A stretch of 64,000 nt of DNA from Pyrococcus kukulkanii (GCF_041647995.1 NZ_JARRIB010000005.1:1-64000), one strand, 5' to 3'; numbered from the stretch's first letter, positions 42,247 through 52,694 are shown. Made by a program: numbers and translations. The notes: a model not told the origin generated them from the sequence alone.

Positions 42247-43212
42247 CTAAAGCTTCTTGACCACGAGAACCGATTTGCCGTGCTCTTCAAAGCTTACATC
42301 AAAGCCCTCCCCAAGGATGTACTCCTTAACCTCAGCCCTGCTCGGGAAGCCAACGAAGGAATCGTTTAGCCCCTCGAAGAACTCCAACGCCTCAACGTTC
42401 TTGAACTCGTCCCTGAAGGCGTCCACAACTACGAGCTTCCCTCCCGGGTTCAGGCTCTCCATGACCTTCCTCAGGACTTCCCTCCTGTTGGTTAAGTACT
42501 CCATGGTAAACGTCATTATAGCCACATCATATGATGTCCTCGGCTTTATCAAGCCTACATCCATCTCCTTCAACTCAACGGGAAGGTTCATCTTCTCTAC
42601 CCTTGCCCTTGCAATCTCAAGCAAAGCCGGCGAATAATCAACACCGAGGTACCTCCCGTCCTCACCTATGAACCTTCCGAAGTAGGCCGGTGAAACCGAG
42701 CCGCAGCCGAGGTCGAGGACGTAGCTCCCCTCTTTAAGCCCGGTCAGCCTGAGCACGAGCTCCCTGTACGCGGAGTGGAAGGATGATGACAGCCTCATGT
42801 CCCAGAAGTCAGCGTCCTTATCGAAGTCCATAAGCACGTAGGGATGATCTGGAGAAATCAGCGCGAAGTCGACCATCTTGTAGATCTCCTCGAATATCGG
42901 GATCCAGTCCGGGAGGAGAAGCATGTACTCCTCTTTCGGAAACTTCAGCTCGTAGGAGAAGCCGTTGAGGACTAACCTACCGGGGGTCTCCTCAATTATC
43001 CCGAGGGCCTCCAGGTGGTCGACCAGCCTCTTCAGGAGGGACTTGTTCGGAACGCTTACCTGGGAGAGCAGCTCGGAATAGCTCGGCCTCCCGGCGACTA
43101 TCTTGAATATCCCGTACTTTATTCCGAGCTGGGCCAAGTGGAGGACGCTTAGGCTGATCATGTGGTTTATGTTGGTATCGATGACCTTGATTAGCTCTTC
43201 AGTCCTCCCCAT
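42247..43212 (-). CDS. Winged-helix/SAM methyltransferase associated with the archaellum locus
   Basis: 321 residues. An N-terminal O-methyltransferase-type winged helix (HLAQLGIKYGIFKIVAGRPS, LLKRLVDHLEALGIIEETPG) precedes a class I methyltransferase domain: motif I in YVLDLGCGSVSPAYFGRFIG (about 158-177), motif II LGVDYSPALLEIARARVEK, then IMTFTMEYLTNRREVLRKVM and PGGKLVVVDAFRDEFKN. Thermococcales carry such a gene (called fam in P. furiosus) next to the flagellin genes. The substrate is unknown. It lies between earA and the flagellins. Confidence 0.85.
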   Translation of the reverse strand: MGRTEELIKVIDTNINHMISLSVLHLAQLGIKYGIFKIVAGRPSYSELLSQVSVPNKSLLKRLVDHLEALGIIEETPGRLVLNGFSYELKFPKEEYMLLLPDWIPIFEEIYKMVDFALISPDHPYVLMDFDKDADFWDMRLSSSFHSAYRELVLRLTGLKEGSYVLDLGCGSVSPAYFGRFIGEDGRYLGVDYSPALLEIARARVEKMNLPVELKEMDVGLIKPRTSYDVAIMTFTMEYLTNRREVLRKVMESLNPGGKLVVVDAFRDEFKNVEALEFFEGLNDSFVGFPSRAEVKEYILGEGFDVSFEEHGKSVLVVKKL

Positions 43213-43221
43213 GCTACCACC

Positions 43222-43548
43222 TCACATGAACTTCCTGTAGTAGGCCTGGTAGTCCTTGAGCATCTCAACCACTTTTTTCCCGTACTCGGTTAATCGGTAG
43301 TACTTGAAGCCGTTATTAACTATCTCCTCAACCAGTCCCAAGTAGACGAGGGAGCTCTCACCGTTATAACGATTGCCCAAACCAACGAGGGCACCTCTAA
43401 CGTTGGAGGGATCGGAGCCAACTACCCTAGCTATCTCGCTCAGATAAGTCGCGGAGGGATAAATCTCGTACAGGTACTGGAGTATCCTCCTCCTGAGCTC
43501 GCTCCTGTGCAAAGACCTGAGAACGTGGGGGTCTATCACTGGCGGCAC
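43222..43548 (-). CDS. earA: Archaellum transcription activator EarA
   Basis: 108 residues, a winged-helix protein: LRSLHRSELRRRILQYLYEI, SATYLSEIARVVGSDPSNVR (recognition helix about 42-55), GLVEEIVNNGFKYYRLTEYG (wing). Sequence, size and location upstream of the flagellin genes match the euryarchaeal archaellum regulator EarA. GTG start with GGTGATGCC upstream. It is 9 bp before the methyltransferase gene. TACATA boxes at 42201-42224 are its probable targets. Confidence 0.85.
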   Translation of the reverse strand: MPPVIDPHVLRSLHRSELRRRILQYLYEIYPSATYLSEIARVVGSDPSNVRGALVGLGNRYNGESSLVYLGLVEEIVNNGFKYYRLTEYGKKVVEMLKDYQAYYRKFM

Positions 43549-43726
43549 TGGGCATCACCGTGTTACGTTGTTGAGTTATCTTTACCCCCGTACTATAATG
43601 ACTGCAGAATTAATAAAGGTTTCGCAACATTATTGAATATTTCACAATTGCAGAATATATCAACAATCTACGGGATGATCCCTAGATGCCCCAGGAAGCC
43701 TTAAATAGAACATTGGCCTATCTACA

Positions 43727-44719
43727 ATGGGAGAGGTTATGTTCGGCGGTAAGAAGGAGGAGAGGGCAAACTGGACCTTCTTTCAAGAGCACTACCCGGA
43801 GGTAGTTGAGGGGTTGAAGGAGCTAAAGGAGTGGGAGAGCGTTAAGAGTGCACTAGCTGACTCGGAGAGGCTTGGGGACTACTCGATCCTAGCCCTATCA
43901 GCTTTGGTCGCCATGAAGAGGGAGATAAACCAGGACATGGATGATGTCAGGGAGAAGATCTACTCCCTCTTCTCAAAGCTTGATGCACTAAAAACCGATA
44001 CGGACAACAACTTCAAGAGGGTGGAGAAGGAAATCGAATCCTTAAAGGAGGCAATTGACGAACTCGACAGGAGGACGCTGGTGGTTTCGAACCTCGAGAG
44101 GGTCCTTCCGAGGATAACGGAGATGGAGGAGAGGATGCTCTCCTACCCGCTGGAGGTTGCTGAAAGTATAGAGAAGAGGCTCAGGGAGAAGATAGAGGAG
44201 AAGGTGGAGGAGATAGTCGAGGAGAAGATGAGGGAGTTCGAGGAGAGGATGAACTCTGTAAATCCTGAGGTAGTAAGGGAGATAATAGGGAAGTACGACT
44301 CCCTCGTCAGGGAGAACGTCGAGCTTAGGAGGAAGCTCGAGGCGAGGGAGAGGATAATCAAGGATCTAAGGGAGAAGCTGACGAAGCTTCAGGAGGGGGT
44401 CAAGGAGGTGGAGGCCATAGAGAGGAAGGTCGAGGAGTACGGGAAGCTCGCCGAGGAGCTGAGGGAGATAAGGGCGAGGCTGGCGAAGATGACCGGGAGC
44501 TACGATCCGAGGGAGGCCCTCAGGATAATAGAGAGGAACTACATACCCAGGTCAAAGGTCGAGGAACTAGCTAAGACAGTCAAGAGCTTAATGAAGGAGA
44601 ACGAGGAGTTGAAGAGGGAGAACGAGAGGTTAAAGAAAGAGATTGAGAGGATTACTCAGGCGGTGAAGACGCTAGTTGAAGAGGGGATCATTGAGGCCGA
44701 GACCTCTCAAGAAGGGTGA
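43727..44719 (+). CDS. Long coiled-coil protein
   Basis: 330 residues, rich in Glu, Lys and Arg. Coiled coil occupies about 70-250 and 280-320 ([40 protein letters not shown]). No transmembrane segment or enzyme motif. ATG at 43727 is near the expected transcription start (TATA-like CTTAAATAG at about 43701), so the message may be leaderless; ATG at 43739 is an alternative. Its 3' end overlaps the convergent HEAT gene by 32 bp. Divergent from earA; function unknown. Confidence 0.8.
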   Translation: MGEVMFGGKKEERANWTFFQEHYPEVVEGLKELKEWESVKSALADSERLGDYSILALSALVAMKREINQDMDDVREKIYSLFSKLDALKTDTDNNFKRVEKEIESLKEAIDELDRRTLVVSNLERVLPRITEMEERMLSYPLEVAESIEKRLREKIEEKVEEIVEEKMREFEERMNSVNPEVVREIIGKYDSLVRENVELRRKLEARERIIKDLREKLTKLQEGVKEVEAIERKVEEYGKLAEELREIRARLAKMTGSYDPREALRIIERNYIPRSKVEELAKTVKSLMKENEELKRENERLKKEIERITQAVKTLVEEGIIEAETSQEG

Positions 44720-45440
44720 GCCTTGAAAGCCCTTCCCTGACGGCCTTCATGACTAACTTGCTCTGATCCTGGAACTCTTCTAGCCTGCGTATTATGACCT
44801 TCCTGAGCTTATCGTTTAACGTCGCCAGGTGAACCAGAACCTCAACCGCGCTCGCCCTAACTATCTCGTCCCTGTCGTGTAGCAGGCTTATTATCCTCGG
44901 GAGGTAGGGGCTGACGAACTTGAAATTGTTCTCGCCCATTGCCTCTATGAAGTTCAACGCGGCAAGCTTGTCCTCCCTCCTCTTTGAGGTAAGCATCTCG
45001 GCGAAGTCCCTCGCTATTACCCCCATGAGCTCGGGATTGGCCCTAGCTATCTCCTCAAGGGCGTAGCTCACATTTATCTTCGTCTTCGCATCCCCTATCC
45101 TGTAGTTGGCGAAGAGGACTGGGATCATTGACCTTATGAGCTCGGGCCTCTCCTTGGCTATCTGCCCAAAGGCTTTAGCGATTTCCTGGGTTAGCGGGAT
45201 CGCCTCGCTCTTCTTTATCATGGCAAACAGCTTCTTTATCAGGGGCTCGTACAATTCAGGCTTGCTCTTGGCTATTACCAAGATTATGGAGAGGGCGTTC
45301 TTAGCAACGGTCCAGAGGTCATCATCCAACAATCCTATAAGCTCATTCAAAACCTCCTCATCGTACTTGGCCATTATCAGTATTTTATCGAGGTCCTCGC
45401 TGTTCGCCAATGACTCCCTTATGTCCAACTCTTCCTCCAC
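44688..45440 (-). CDS. HEAT-repeat protein
   Basis: About 250 residues of HEAT/armadillo-like helix pairs: [60 protein letters not shown] with [20 protein letters not shown]. Probably a scaffold. I chose the GTG at 45440 because AGGGGTG lies upstream; the GTG at 45449 is inside that site. It is divergent from the ATPase gene at 45498 and convergent with the coiled-coil gene. Confidence 0.8.
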   Translation of the reverse strand: MEEELDIRESLANSEDLDKILIMAKYDEEVLNELIGLLDDDLWTVAKNALSIILVIAKSKPELYEPLIKKLFAMIKKSEAIPLTQEIAKAFGQIAKERPELIRSMIPVLFANYRIGDAKTKINVSYALEEIARANPELMGVIARDFAEMLTSKRREDKLAALNFIEAMGENNFKFVSPYLPRIISLLHDRDEIVRASAVEVLVHLATLNDKLRKVIIRRLEEFQDQSKLVMKAVREGLSRLTLLERSRPQ

Positions 45441-45497
45441 TTCCCACACCCCTAACCTTAAAATCCGAGCTTCAAAAAATAAATGTTTGGTGGTCGA

Positions 45498-46508
45498 ATG
45501 TTCATTGATAGGGAGGAGGAACTTGGAGAGCTCCTTAAGTTAATTAGGTTCGAGCCCAACGTCATAAACTTCGTCTACGGCCCGATGAACTCCGGGAAGA
45601 CAGCTTTAATGCTCGAATTCCTGAAGAGGCTGCCCCAGGATCACGTTGGCTTTTACGTAAATTTTAGGGCAACCCCAGTCAGCTCTTACGAAGAGTTCTC
45701 GAGGGTTTTATTCTCTACCGAGTACGGGGGAATCAAGAAAACAATTAAAGAAATCGTAAAGGGACTGGCCAAGATCAACACCGGAATACCGATTCCTCAA
45801 GAGATCTTGGAGGTAATATTAAAAGAAAAAGAACCGATAAACGCGTTCTCCTACCTGAAAGACCTCATGCTTGAAATAATTGAATCTGGCAAAAGGCCAG
45901 TCTTGGTTTTTGATGAGATCCAGGTGATAAAGGACTTGAAGGTTGATGGTCCCCTGATATACCAGCTCTTCAACTTTTTAATCCACTTGACGAAGGAGAT
46001 TCACTTAGCCCACGTTTTCGTGGTAACCTCGGACAGCCTCTTCATTGGGGAAGTGTATGGAAATGCAAAGCTAACGGGAAGGGCGGAGTACTTCCCGGTC
46101 TACGATCTCTCAAGGGAAGCATCAATGGAGCTCCTAAGGACGCTTGGCGTTAGCGGGGAGGAAGCTGAACTCCTATGGGAGTACTTCGGAGGGAAGCCGG
46201 GCTATCTAATAGAGGGAGCGAAGAGGAGGGGGAAGGTTAGGGAGTGGTGCGAGCTAAAGCTGAGGCTCAGGATTAGGGAAATAAGGAAGTTCAAGGACTA
46301 CAAAATACTAGATAAGTTCCTCGAGAGGGAGGAGGTGGAAGTTGACGAGTTGGGGGAGGAGGAGAGGAAGTTAATAAGGGAAAACGTCCTCTTCTACGAT
46401 CCCCTCAAAGGAACCCTCTCCCCCCAGGGCAGGCTTGAGCTGCTCGCGATAAGATCACTCAAGTCCCGTGCTCCCAGCTCCCCAAGTACTTCCTCTGCTC
46501 CTCGGTGA
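45498..46508 (+). CDS. Archaeal P-loop ATPase (STAND/MNS-like 'archaeal ATPase' family)
   Basis: 336 residues from the ATG at 45498 (GGTGGTC upstream) giving [20 protein letters not shown]. Walker [21 protein letters not shown] (about 26-45), Walker [18 protein letters not shown] (about 135), a sensor-like [17 protein letters not shown], and a C-terminal winged helix ([40 protein letters not shown]). These lineage-specific ATPases are abundant in Thermococcales; function unknown. Broken relatives lie at 57335-58323 and 58424-58612. It overlaps ahcY convergently by 50 bp. Confidence 0.85.
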   Translation: MFIDREEELGELLKLIRFEPNVINFVYGPMNSGKTALMLEFLKRLPQDHVGFYVNFRATPVSSYEEFSRVLFSTEYGGIKKTIKEIVKGLAKINTGIPIPQEILEVILKEKEPINAFSYLKDLMLEIIESGKRPVLVFDEIQVIKDLKVDGPLIYQLFNFLIHLTKEIHLAHVFVVTSDSLFIGEVYGNAKLTGRAEYFPVYDLSREASMELLRTLGVSGEEAELLWEYFGGKPGYLIEGAKRRGKVREWCELKLRLRIREIRKFKDYKILDKFLEREEVEVDELGEEERKLIRENVLFYDPLKGTLSPQGRLELLAIRSLKSRAPSSPSTSSAPR

Positions 46509-47724
46509 GCTCCTCTATCTTTATCCCCATAGATTCCAGCTTTATCCTGGCCACCATCTCGTCTATCTCCCTGGGGAGTACGTAAACCCTTGGCTCCAGC
46601 CTTTCGTGGTTCTCCTTTATGTACTCGGCCGCTTTAGCCTGCAGGGCAAAGCTCATGTCCATTATCTCCGCCGGATGACCGTCGGCGGCGACGAGGTTGA
46701 CAAGCCTACCCTCGGCAAGGAGGTATAACCTCCTCCCGTCCTTAAGCTTGTACTCGGTTATGTTCGGCCTCGGATTATTTATCTCAACGGCCAATTCCTC
46801 GAGGTCGGGCTTCCAGATTTCAACGTCAAAGTGGCCGGCGTTGGCGAGGATTACTCCATCCTTCATCAGCTCGAAGTGCTCTTTTCTTATGCACTTTATG
46901 TTCCCGGTTGCGGTTATGAATATATCCCCAACCTTTGCTGCATCCTTCATGTCCATAACCAAAAATCCGTCCATCCTAGCCTCCAATGCCCTAATTGGAT
47001 CCACCTCGACCACTATAACGGTTGCACCAAGGCCCCTCGCCCTCATGGCGATTCCCCTGCCGCACCAGCCGTAGCCGACTACAACAACGTTCTTTCCGGC
47101 AACTAAAAGGTTAGTAGTCCTTATTATCCCGTCCCAGGTAGATTGCCCCGTCCCGTAGCGGTTGTCGAAGAGGTACTTTGTGTACGAATCGTTCACAGCA
47201 ATAACCGGGAACCTCAGCACGCCATCCCTCTCCATCGCCCTCAGCCTTATCACTCCAGTGGTCGTTTCCTCGCTTGCCCCCCATATTTCCTCTATCAACT
47301 CCTGCCTCTCCCTGTGGACTAGGCTTATCATGTCAGCCCCATCGTCTATGATTATGTTCGGCCTAATGTCCAAGGCCCTGTGCATGTTCTCGTAATATTC
47401 CTCCCTGCTCTCACCCCTTATCGCGTAAACTTTAACCCCGGCCTCCGCCAACGCTGCGACAACGTCATCCTGGGTGCTCAAGGGGTTGCTGGCAGTGGCA
47501 GAAACTTCCGCTCCCCCGGCCTTAAGCGTTAGCAGGAGAAAGGCAGTCTTCATCTCGAGGTGCAACGTTGCGGCAATCCTTACCCCTTTGAACGGCTTTC
47601 TCTTCTCGAAGTCCCTCCTTATGAGCTGGAGAACCGGCATGAACCTTGAGACCCAGTCAATCTTCTTCCAGCCCTCGGGGGCAAGCTTTATGTCCTTAAC
47701 GCAGTAATCCTTCGTGCAGTCCAT
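46459..47724 (-). CDS. ahcY: Adenosylhomocysteinase (S-adenosylhomocysteine hydrolase)
   Basis: 421 residues. [20 protein letters not shown] near residue 45, substrate motif [14 protein letters not shown], catalytic [23 protein letters not shown]-binding [20 protein letters not shown] (about 212-231), [14 protein letters not shown], and [15 protein letters not shown] near the C-terminus. It hydrolyses S-adenosylhomocysteine (or S-inosylhomocysteine in some archaea) to recycle the product of methyl transfer. It lacks the C-terminal Lys/Tyr extension of eukaryotic forms. Confidence 0.97.
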   Translation of the reverse strand: MDCTKDYCVKDIKLAPEGWKKIDWVSRFMPVLQLIRRDFEKRKPFKGVRIAATLHLEMKTAFLLLTLKAGGAEVSATASNPLSTQDDVVAALAEAGVKVYAIRGESREEYYENMHRALDIRPNIIIDDGADMISLVHRERQELIEEIWGASEETTTGVIRLRAMERDGVLRFPVIAVNDSYTKYLFDNRYGTGQSTWDGIIRTTNLLVAGKNVVVVGYGWCGRGIAMRARGLGATVIVVEVDPIRALEARMDGFLVMDMKDAAKVGDIFITATGNIKCIRKEHFELMKDGVILANAGHFDVEIWKPDLEELAVEINNPRPNITEYKLKDGRRLYLLAEGRLVNLVAADGHPAEIMDMSFALQAKAAEYIKENHERLEPRVYVLPREIDEMVARIKLESMGIKIEELTEEQRKYLGSWEHGT

Positions 47725-47762
47725 ACTACCACCCTGTAAGCTTAGGTCTCAAGGTTTAAAAC

Positions 47763-48848
47763 CTATGACCTATGCCTCCCTGCTACCCTAAGAATTGCCT
47801 TCGCCAATGGTCTCTCCGGGATGAAGTACTTCCCGCTTCTCCGGACGACCATTCCCGACATGACAAGATTGTGGAGTATCCTCGTGACGCTCCTCTCGCT
47901 GATATCTTCCCTCCTCCGAACTTCATTCAGGATTTCCCTCCTGCTGATTCCAAACTTCGAGCTTGCTATGAGCGACAAAATAGTCACGTAAGCTCTGCTG
48001 TTATAGACCGTTAGGAATGCCTCGAGGTCTTTCTCCCAAACCCTAACGGCGTGCTCCGAAGCCTCCTCCAAGGCTTTCTCATGACTTAGGCCCCTAACTC
48101 TGGCTATTCCATAGTAAGCTAAAAACCCTGGAACGTTTGAAAGCTCTTCGGCGGCTTCTTCAAGCTCAGGTTCCGAAAATGGAACCCCCTCTTCCTTAAA
48201 TCCCCTCTTGAGGTATTCAACGCTCTCCTCAAGTGTCCACCTCTCGACGTGTATCTTATCAACGTACCTTGAGAACATTGGCTGGGAGGCTGAAGGGTTC
48301 AGAACCTTCTCAAGGAGCCCGGGCATTGAGCCCGTCATTATGACGGTCACGTTATCGAGAGTGTTACTTATCAGCTGAAGAACCCCAAGCATATTAAGGC
48401 CCCTTATCCTTGGCATTACCTGGGCCTCATCTATAACAAGAAGGACGTTCTCGTACTTACTATTCAGCTCCCTAAGAAGGTTTATCAGCTCATTCTGGAA
48501 CCTAATGGAGCTCTCAGGCTTTACATCCAGCCTCACTATTCCAAGGCTGAGCTGGGCACGATAGGAGAGATCCTTGGGATCAACGTTGATTATAGCAGGA
48601 GTTAGCTCAAGGTAGCTCACACCAAACCTCCCGATGAAGGGGGAGAGATCATAGTAGAGAAACTTATAATCATACTCGTTGAGGAAAACTCTCAAAATGC
48701 TCGTTTTTCCAACCCTTCTTGGCCCCAAAAGGGCTGTGAAGATCCCTGCCTCAACGTTTTCCTTTAACAGCTTGACAACTCTCCTATGCCCCTCCCCATG
48801 CAACTCCTCAATTTTCGTTATGGGCCTCACCTTAAAGAACATGGACAT
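47763..48848 (-). CDS. Archaeal P-loop ATPase (second subfamily)
   Basis: 361 residues. Walker A FTALLGPRRVGKTSILRVFL (about 37-56), Walker B ENVLLVIDEAQVMPRI (about 137), TVIMTGSMPGLLEKVLNPSA (sensor), and a C-terminal winged helix with FGISRREILNEVRRREDISE and ILHNLVMSGMVVRRSGKYFI. An intact member of the family whose pieces are found elsewhere in the window. Start at ATG 48848 or ATG 48842. Function unknown; relatives are often selfish or conflict-related. Confidence 0.83.
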   Translation of the reverse strand: MSMFFKVRPITKIEELHGEGHRRVVKLLKENVEAGIFTALLGPRRVGKTSILRVFLNEYDYKFLYYDLSPFIGRFGVSYLELTPAIINVDPKDLSYRAQLSLGIVRLDVKPESSIRFQNELINLLRELNSKYENVLLVIDEAQVMPRIRGLNMLGVLQLISNTLDNVTVIMTGSMPGLLEKVLNPSASQPMFSRYVDKIHVERWTLEESVEYLKRGFKEEGVPFSEPELEEAAEELSNVPGFLAYYGIARVRGLSHEKALEEASEHAVRVWEKDLEAFLTVYNSRAYVTILSLIASSKFGISRREILNEVRRREDISERSVTRILHNLVMSGMVVRRSGKYFIPERPLAKAILRVAGRHRS

Positions 48849-48937
48849 CCCATTCCATAGGGAAGGGGCTTCCCCTATTTAAAGGTGTTGATCAAAGGAC
48901 ATCATACTTATAAACTAAAGTGTGGAACAAATAATGT

Positions 48938-49507
48938 ATGGGTATAGTCGATCTAACTATGCGGCTTGGAAAAGAAACCCCCACCTTTCCCGGAGACCCC
49001 GAAATCGAGATTACTCCTTGGTCTGAGATAGAGGGTAATGGCTTCTACATGAACGTTATAAAGATGGGGGAGCACTCCGGAACCCACGTTGATGCACCAG
49101 CCCATTTTATTAAGGGAGGGAGAACCATAGATAAGGTTCCCCTCGAAAGGTTCATGGGAATTGGCATTGTCGTCGATGTACGGAAAGGAGATGGTTCCAT
49201 TAAGCCCGAGGAGGTTCCAGATAAAGTTAGTGGGAAGATAGTCCTGTTCCTCACCGGGGGTAGGGAGCTCTCGAGAGAGGCTGCAGAAAAGCTTATTAGG
49301 GGTAAGGTGAAGGCGGTTGGAACCGACGCCATGAGCATAGGAAGCGAGGACGTTCACAGGATCCTCCTCTTGGCGGGCGTGCCCATATACGAGAATCTCG
49401 TTAACCTTGACAAGCTCGTAGGGAAGGAATTCCTTTTCATAGGACTGCCCCTGAAGATTGAGAGAGGTTCTGGAAGTCCGGTTAGGGCCATCGCGATAAC
49501 AGGCTGA
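48938..49507 (+). CDS. Cyclase-family metal-dependent hydrolase (kynurenine formamidase-like)
   Basis: 189 residues. The metal-binding signature HSGTHVDAPAHFIKGGRTID (about 49-68) defines the cyclase/KynB family. DLTMRLGKETPTFPGDPEIE is the usual N-terminus, and IGLPLKIERGSGSPVRAIAI the C-terminus. Members hydrolyse formamides or cyclic amides; the substrate here is unknown. TATA-like CTTATAAAC at 48907-48915 places transcription start near the ATG, so the message is probably leaderless. Confidence 0.85.
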   Translation: MGIVDLTMRLGKETPTFPGDPEIEITPWSEIEGNGFYMNVIKMGEHSGTHVDAPAHFIKGGRTIDKVPLERFMGIGIVVDVRKGDGSIKPEEVPDKVSGKIVLFLTGGRELSREAAEKLIRGKVKAVGTDAMSIGSEDVHRILLLAGVPIYENLVNLDKLVGKEFLFIGLPLKIERGSGSPVRAIAITG

Positions 49508-49811
49508 ACTTAAGAACTGGGTCTTGAATTCTATACCTCTCTCCAACTTTTTCTATGAAGGAGGCCTTTGTAAGGTTGTTCAACAGCTTAGCGAGTGTCG
49601 AATCCCCTATTCTCAAGGTCTCTTTGAGCTCATCCCATGTGCCCTTACCCTGGGCTATGGCCCTTAATAGCTCCATGTACTCTTCCTTTATCCACACCTT
49701 TTCGCTAGGAAGGAGTTTAACTCTTTCAAAACGAGCTTAGATGACTCCTCAAGCATCCTCGTGATTACTTGGCGCCTGACGTAAACTGCATGGCTTCCGT
49801 ATGTCATCCCT
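49482..49811 (-). pseudogene. C-terminal remnant of a P-loop ATPase (DUF234-type end)
   Basis: Two frames join: VRRQVITRMLEESSKLVLKE and LNSFLAKR, then after a -1 shift near 49700 VWIKEEYMELLRAIAQGKGT and the winged helix DELKETLRIGDSTLAKLLNN with FIEKVGERYRIQDPVLKFSL. This is the C-terminal end of an archaeal ATPase with DUF234. The rest is missing: upstream the homology stops at transposon-end motif copy C (49812). The remnant overlaps the 3' end of the cyclase-family gene. Confidence 0.7.
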
Positions 49812-49851
49812 GTACCTTTTTCTTTGAAAGCCTCGCCCTTTAGGGCAGGGA
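49812..49851. repeat. Transposon-end-like motif, copy C
   Basis: GTACC, T-rich run, TTTGAAAGCCTCGCCC, then TTTAGGGCAGGG, which folds GCCC-TTTA-GGGC. Same plan as the copies at 112-148 and 1199-1250. It marks the point where the ATPase remnant ends. Confidence 0.45.
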
Positions 49852-50184
49852 TGCAGTAATTGAGATTTATAGATCGAAACCTTTCTTTGAACTCTTGCAA
49901 TAGGGCCTCGGAGAGGTTATCAAAGCCGATGAGATGAGGGGGTTTCACTCGTGTCCCTCCCCGTTGGGATGCTGGTAGGCGTCCTCTCAAGATCTCGGCA
50001 GTTTAAACTTCTGGAGTGGCCTCTTGGCGATAACCCCGAGCCGTTTTGCGGTAGGGGTAACTTTAGGCCGGGCCCGCGGGCTGAAACAAAGGTGGGCAAA
50101 CCAATGAAAGCCCTAAAGGTCATGACGCCCAAAAGGAACCCTCACCCTTCAGGACAAAAAGGAGGTCAGCTTGTTGTGGTTTAG
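49852..50184 (+). mobile_element. Probable remnant of an IS200/IS605-type element
   Basis: GC-rich segment between motif copy C and the AOR gene. An open frame (49951-50184) reads MSLPVGMLVGVLSRSRQFKL, EPFCGRGNFRPGPRAETKVG and ends NPHPSGQKGGQLVVV, compositionally like the Cys/Gly/Arg-rich C-terminal tails of Thermococcales TnpB proteins, and includes CCCTTCAGGAC and GAGGTCAG, also seen in motif copy B. No catalytic residues are present. Calling it a TnpB tail is from memory of similar sequences and is uncertain. Confidence 0.4.
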
Positions 50185-50207
50185 AAACCTGAGCTTCCAC
50201 GGTAGTC

Positions 50208-52088
50208 TTATACTCCAAGTCTCTTCCTTATCCTTTTAATCTCCCGTTTCGCCTCCCCTAGTCCTAGGCTTTCCAAAATATCTTCCCTAGGAATCCCGTA
50301 TTCATCATAGCCGATTTGCCTATAGTACTCGAGGACTTTTCTCTTAACGTCTTCTCTGTTTGGCGCCCTACCTTTCATGGGCCCAGTGGGCAGGGGCTCA
50401 TAGAACCTTGGTGGGTTCTCATCATCTTTCCTTGGATCCCAATATACATCAGGCCCTCCCAATAGCAAGAGTATTCTTTGGAGATGGATTATCCTTAATC
50501 CCATCTCATTAATCCACTTCTCTGGAGTAACGTCAAATCCTGTAACTGCATTTCCAAACTCAAGAATCTTCTCAAATCCTGGTTTTGTCGTGAACATGCA
50601 AATTACCGCTGAATCATAGAAGGCATTTATGAGTTCTCCTTCGTAGCTTTTCGGTGGTAAACTTGCCGTTGATGTGTGATCCCCACCCTGAACCGATACA
50701 GCGTAGCTTATGTCCTTCGTGTAATCTAGGTTGCTCCTAATTCCGTGAGCCCCTACTCCAATCCCCTTGACTTGAATTGCATACCTCGTCACGTCGATTC
50801 CCTTCTCCTTAGAAATCTTAAGGGCTGCGCGGTAGGTACCTTCAGCCAAGACATCTCCAATACCCTTTCTTTCAGCTATCAGTTTTAGTAGTTCTGCAAA
50901 GGCCTTTTCGTCTCCCCAATTCACCTTAACTCCCAAATCTTCGTCAGTTAAGATTCCGCGTTGGTAAAGTTCTGCGACGAATCCTAAGACATTTCCGGCG
51001 TTTATACCATCCAGGCCAAGATCATCTACCAAGTATGATAGGTAAATTATCTTTTCCGGCTCAAAAATTCCAAGGTTAGTCCCCAGGTAAGCCATCAATT
51101 CATAATCGGGAGCATCCGTTATCGCTCCTTTGTACTCCCCGTACCTGAGGTATGATATCTTCATGCAGTTCACTGGGCAACCGTAATCTGCCCAATACTT
51201 CTTTATCCATGCTTTGAGTTCAAAATTCAGAACACTTATCCTCTCATCGTCATGATACTCCTCCTGCCAGTTCCTTATTGGCTGACTCGACCTGTCCCTA
51301 CCAACACTGTAACCTCCCGCTCCAGTTCCCCACTGCCTAAAAGTCGTTAGGGTTAAGAGCTCCCTCTGTATCTCTCTAAGCATGGATTTTAATTTCTCAC
51401 TGTCGTATACTTTTGGTAGTGGCCCGTTTCCCTTTACGACTATTGCCTTTAGATTTTTGCTTCCCATGACCGCCCCAAATCCTCCGTATCCAGCAGCGTG
51501 TACCCATTTACTCATTATGGAAGCGAATCTAACTTTGTTCTCTCCTCCCTTTCCAATATACATAACAGCTGGTTCCTTTGGTATACCACGAAGCTTAGAT
51601 CTCTCCTTTAACTCCTCGTGGATTTCTTTTACCAGCGTCTTGTATAGCTCGATTCCACCCATTCCCCAATATCTTGATGCATCCCTAATTTCTACATTGT
51701 CGTCGTTTATGAGTAAATAAACTGGTTCCTCGGCTTTGCCACGAATTATTATTCCATCGTATCCACTAGCTTTAAGTTCTACTCCAACCTCACTACTTAG
51801 AACGCTACCAACAACGCCGTTACTCTCGGGTGATTTTGAAACCACCGCGATTTTTATTCCAGGATAATACCCGGTTAAAGGGCCAGTAAGTATGAGAAGC
51901 AGGTTCTCTTTTCCCAGAGGATCAACTTTTTCCCATTCTCTGCCAAGTTCCTTCCATAGCAAATACGTCCCTAGCCCCCTACCTCCATAGAACTTTACCA
52001 TATCATCATTTAGCTCAACTGTTCTTACTTTTCCTGTGCTAAGGTCTATATCGAGAAGTTTTCCCGCATATCCGTACATGGTTCTCAC
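50208..52088 (-). CDS. Tungsten-containing aldehyde ferredoxin oxidoreductase, WOR5-like catalytic subunit
   Basis: 626 residues, full-length AOR family. N-terminal tungstopterin region: GRGLGTYLLWKELG, LLILTGPLTGYYPGIKIAVV, VSKSPESNGVVGSV. Iron-sulfur cysteines around DYGCPVNCMKI (CxxxC) and a later Cys; DLGLDGINAGNVLGFVAELY and VSVQGGDHTSTASLPP are pterin-binding blocks. These enzymes oxidise aldehydes to acids and reduce ferredoxin, using tungsten. The stop of the ferredoxin-like gene overlaps its ATG by 4 bp, the arrangement of P. furiosus WOR5 (large and small subunits), so I favour that subgroup over AOR, FOR or GOR. Confidence 0.88.
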   Translation of the reverse strand: MRTMYGYAGKLLDIDLSTGKVRTVELNDDMVKFYGGRGLGTYLLWKELGREWEKVDPLGKENLLLILTGPLTGYYPGIKIAVVSKSPESNGVVGSVLSSEVGVELKASGYDGIIIRGKAEEPVYLLINDDNVEIRDASRYWGMGGIELYKTLVKEIHEELKERSKLRGIPKEPAVMYIGKGGENKVRFASIMSKWVHAAGYGGFGAVMGSKNLKAIVVKGNGPLPKVYDSEKLKSMLREIQRELLTLTTFRQWGTGAGGYSVGRDRSSQPIRNWQEEYHDDERISVLNFELKAWIKKYWADYGCPVNCMKISYLRYGEYKGAITDAPDYELMAYLGTNLGIFEPEKIIYLSYLVDDLGLDGINAGNVLGFVAELYQRGILTDEDLGVKVNWGDEKAFAELLKLIAERKGIGDVLAEGTYRAALKISKEKGIDVTRYAIQVKGIGVGAHGIRSNLDYTKDISYAVSVQGGDHTSTASLPPKSYEGELINAFYDSAVICMFTTKPGFEKILEFGNAVTGFDVTPEKWINEMGLRIIHLQRILLLLGGPDVYWDPRKDDENPPRFYEPLPTGPMKGRAPNREDVKRKVLEYYRQIGYDEYGIPREDILESLGLGEAKREIKRIRKRLGV

Positions 52089-52612
52089 CCTAGGAGCTCT
52101 TTTCCATACATCTTTCTTGCCAATTCGAGGCCTTTTTCTATGGGATCTTTAGCAAAGGTCCTGTATATTGACCTGTATTCCCCTCTGACAAGTGTTAGGG
52201 CGTCGTGCCCAGCCTCGTGGCAGACTTCAACACACTTGGGTTCCCCACCACACAGGTCGCAAATTACAACACTCCCCTTTCCTTTCGGGATCCTTGGGAC
52301 GTTCCCAGGACAAGCAAGGACACAAGCGCCACACTCCGTGCACTTATCTTCTTCAACGATAACTGCCCCTGTTTTCTCATCCACTTTTAGAGCACCGAAG
52401 TTACATGCGTCGACGCAGGGATAATCAGGGCATTGAACGCATGTGTGTGGAATGGTTACTCCCGGTAAGATCTCATATATCCTTATTCGTGAGGCTTCTG
52501 GCCATATTATACCTTCATGCTCTATTGAACAGGCTATCTCACAGAGTCTGCAACCACTACATTTATCGGGTGTTACCAATATCCAAATCCTTTCACCTTT
52601 TTCCGCTCCCAT
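52085..52612 (-). CDS. Polyferredoxin subunit of the tungsten oxidoreductase
   Basis: 175 residues from the ATG at 52612 (AGGTGTC upstream; the GTG at 52621 is inside that site). Four [4Fe-4S] cysteine sets are visible: CSGCRLCEIACS, CVQCPDYPCVDACN, CTECGACVLACPG, and CDLCGGEPKCVEVCHE. This is the DMSO-reductase-B/HycB-like plan. It carries electrons from the tungsten subunit to ferredoxin. Overlap with the catalytic gene by 4 bp implies coupled translation and 1:1 assembly. Confidence 0.9.
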   Translation of the reverse strand: MGAEKGERIWILVTPDKCSGCRLCEIACSIEHEGIIWPEASRIRIYEILPGVTIPHTCVQCPDYPCVDACNFGALKVDEKTGAVIVEEDKCTECGACVLACPGNVPRIPKGKGSVVICDLCGGEPKCVEVCHEAGHDALTLVRGEYRSIYRTFAKDPIEKGLELARKMYGKELLG

Positions 52613-52694
52613 TGAAGACACCTAAATATGTAGTCAGCTTCACGTTTTTATATAGGTTTTTAAGTTCGCCAGGGAAGTAGGAAGGGGGAGCATC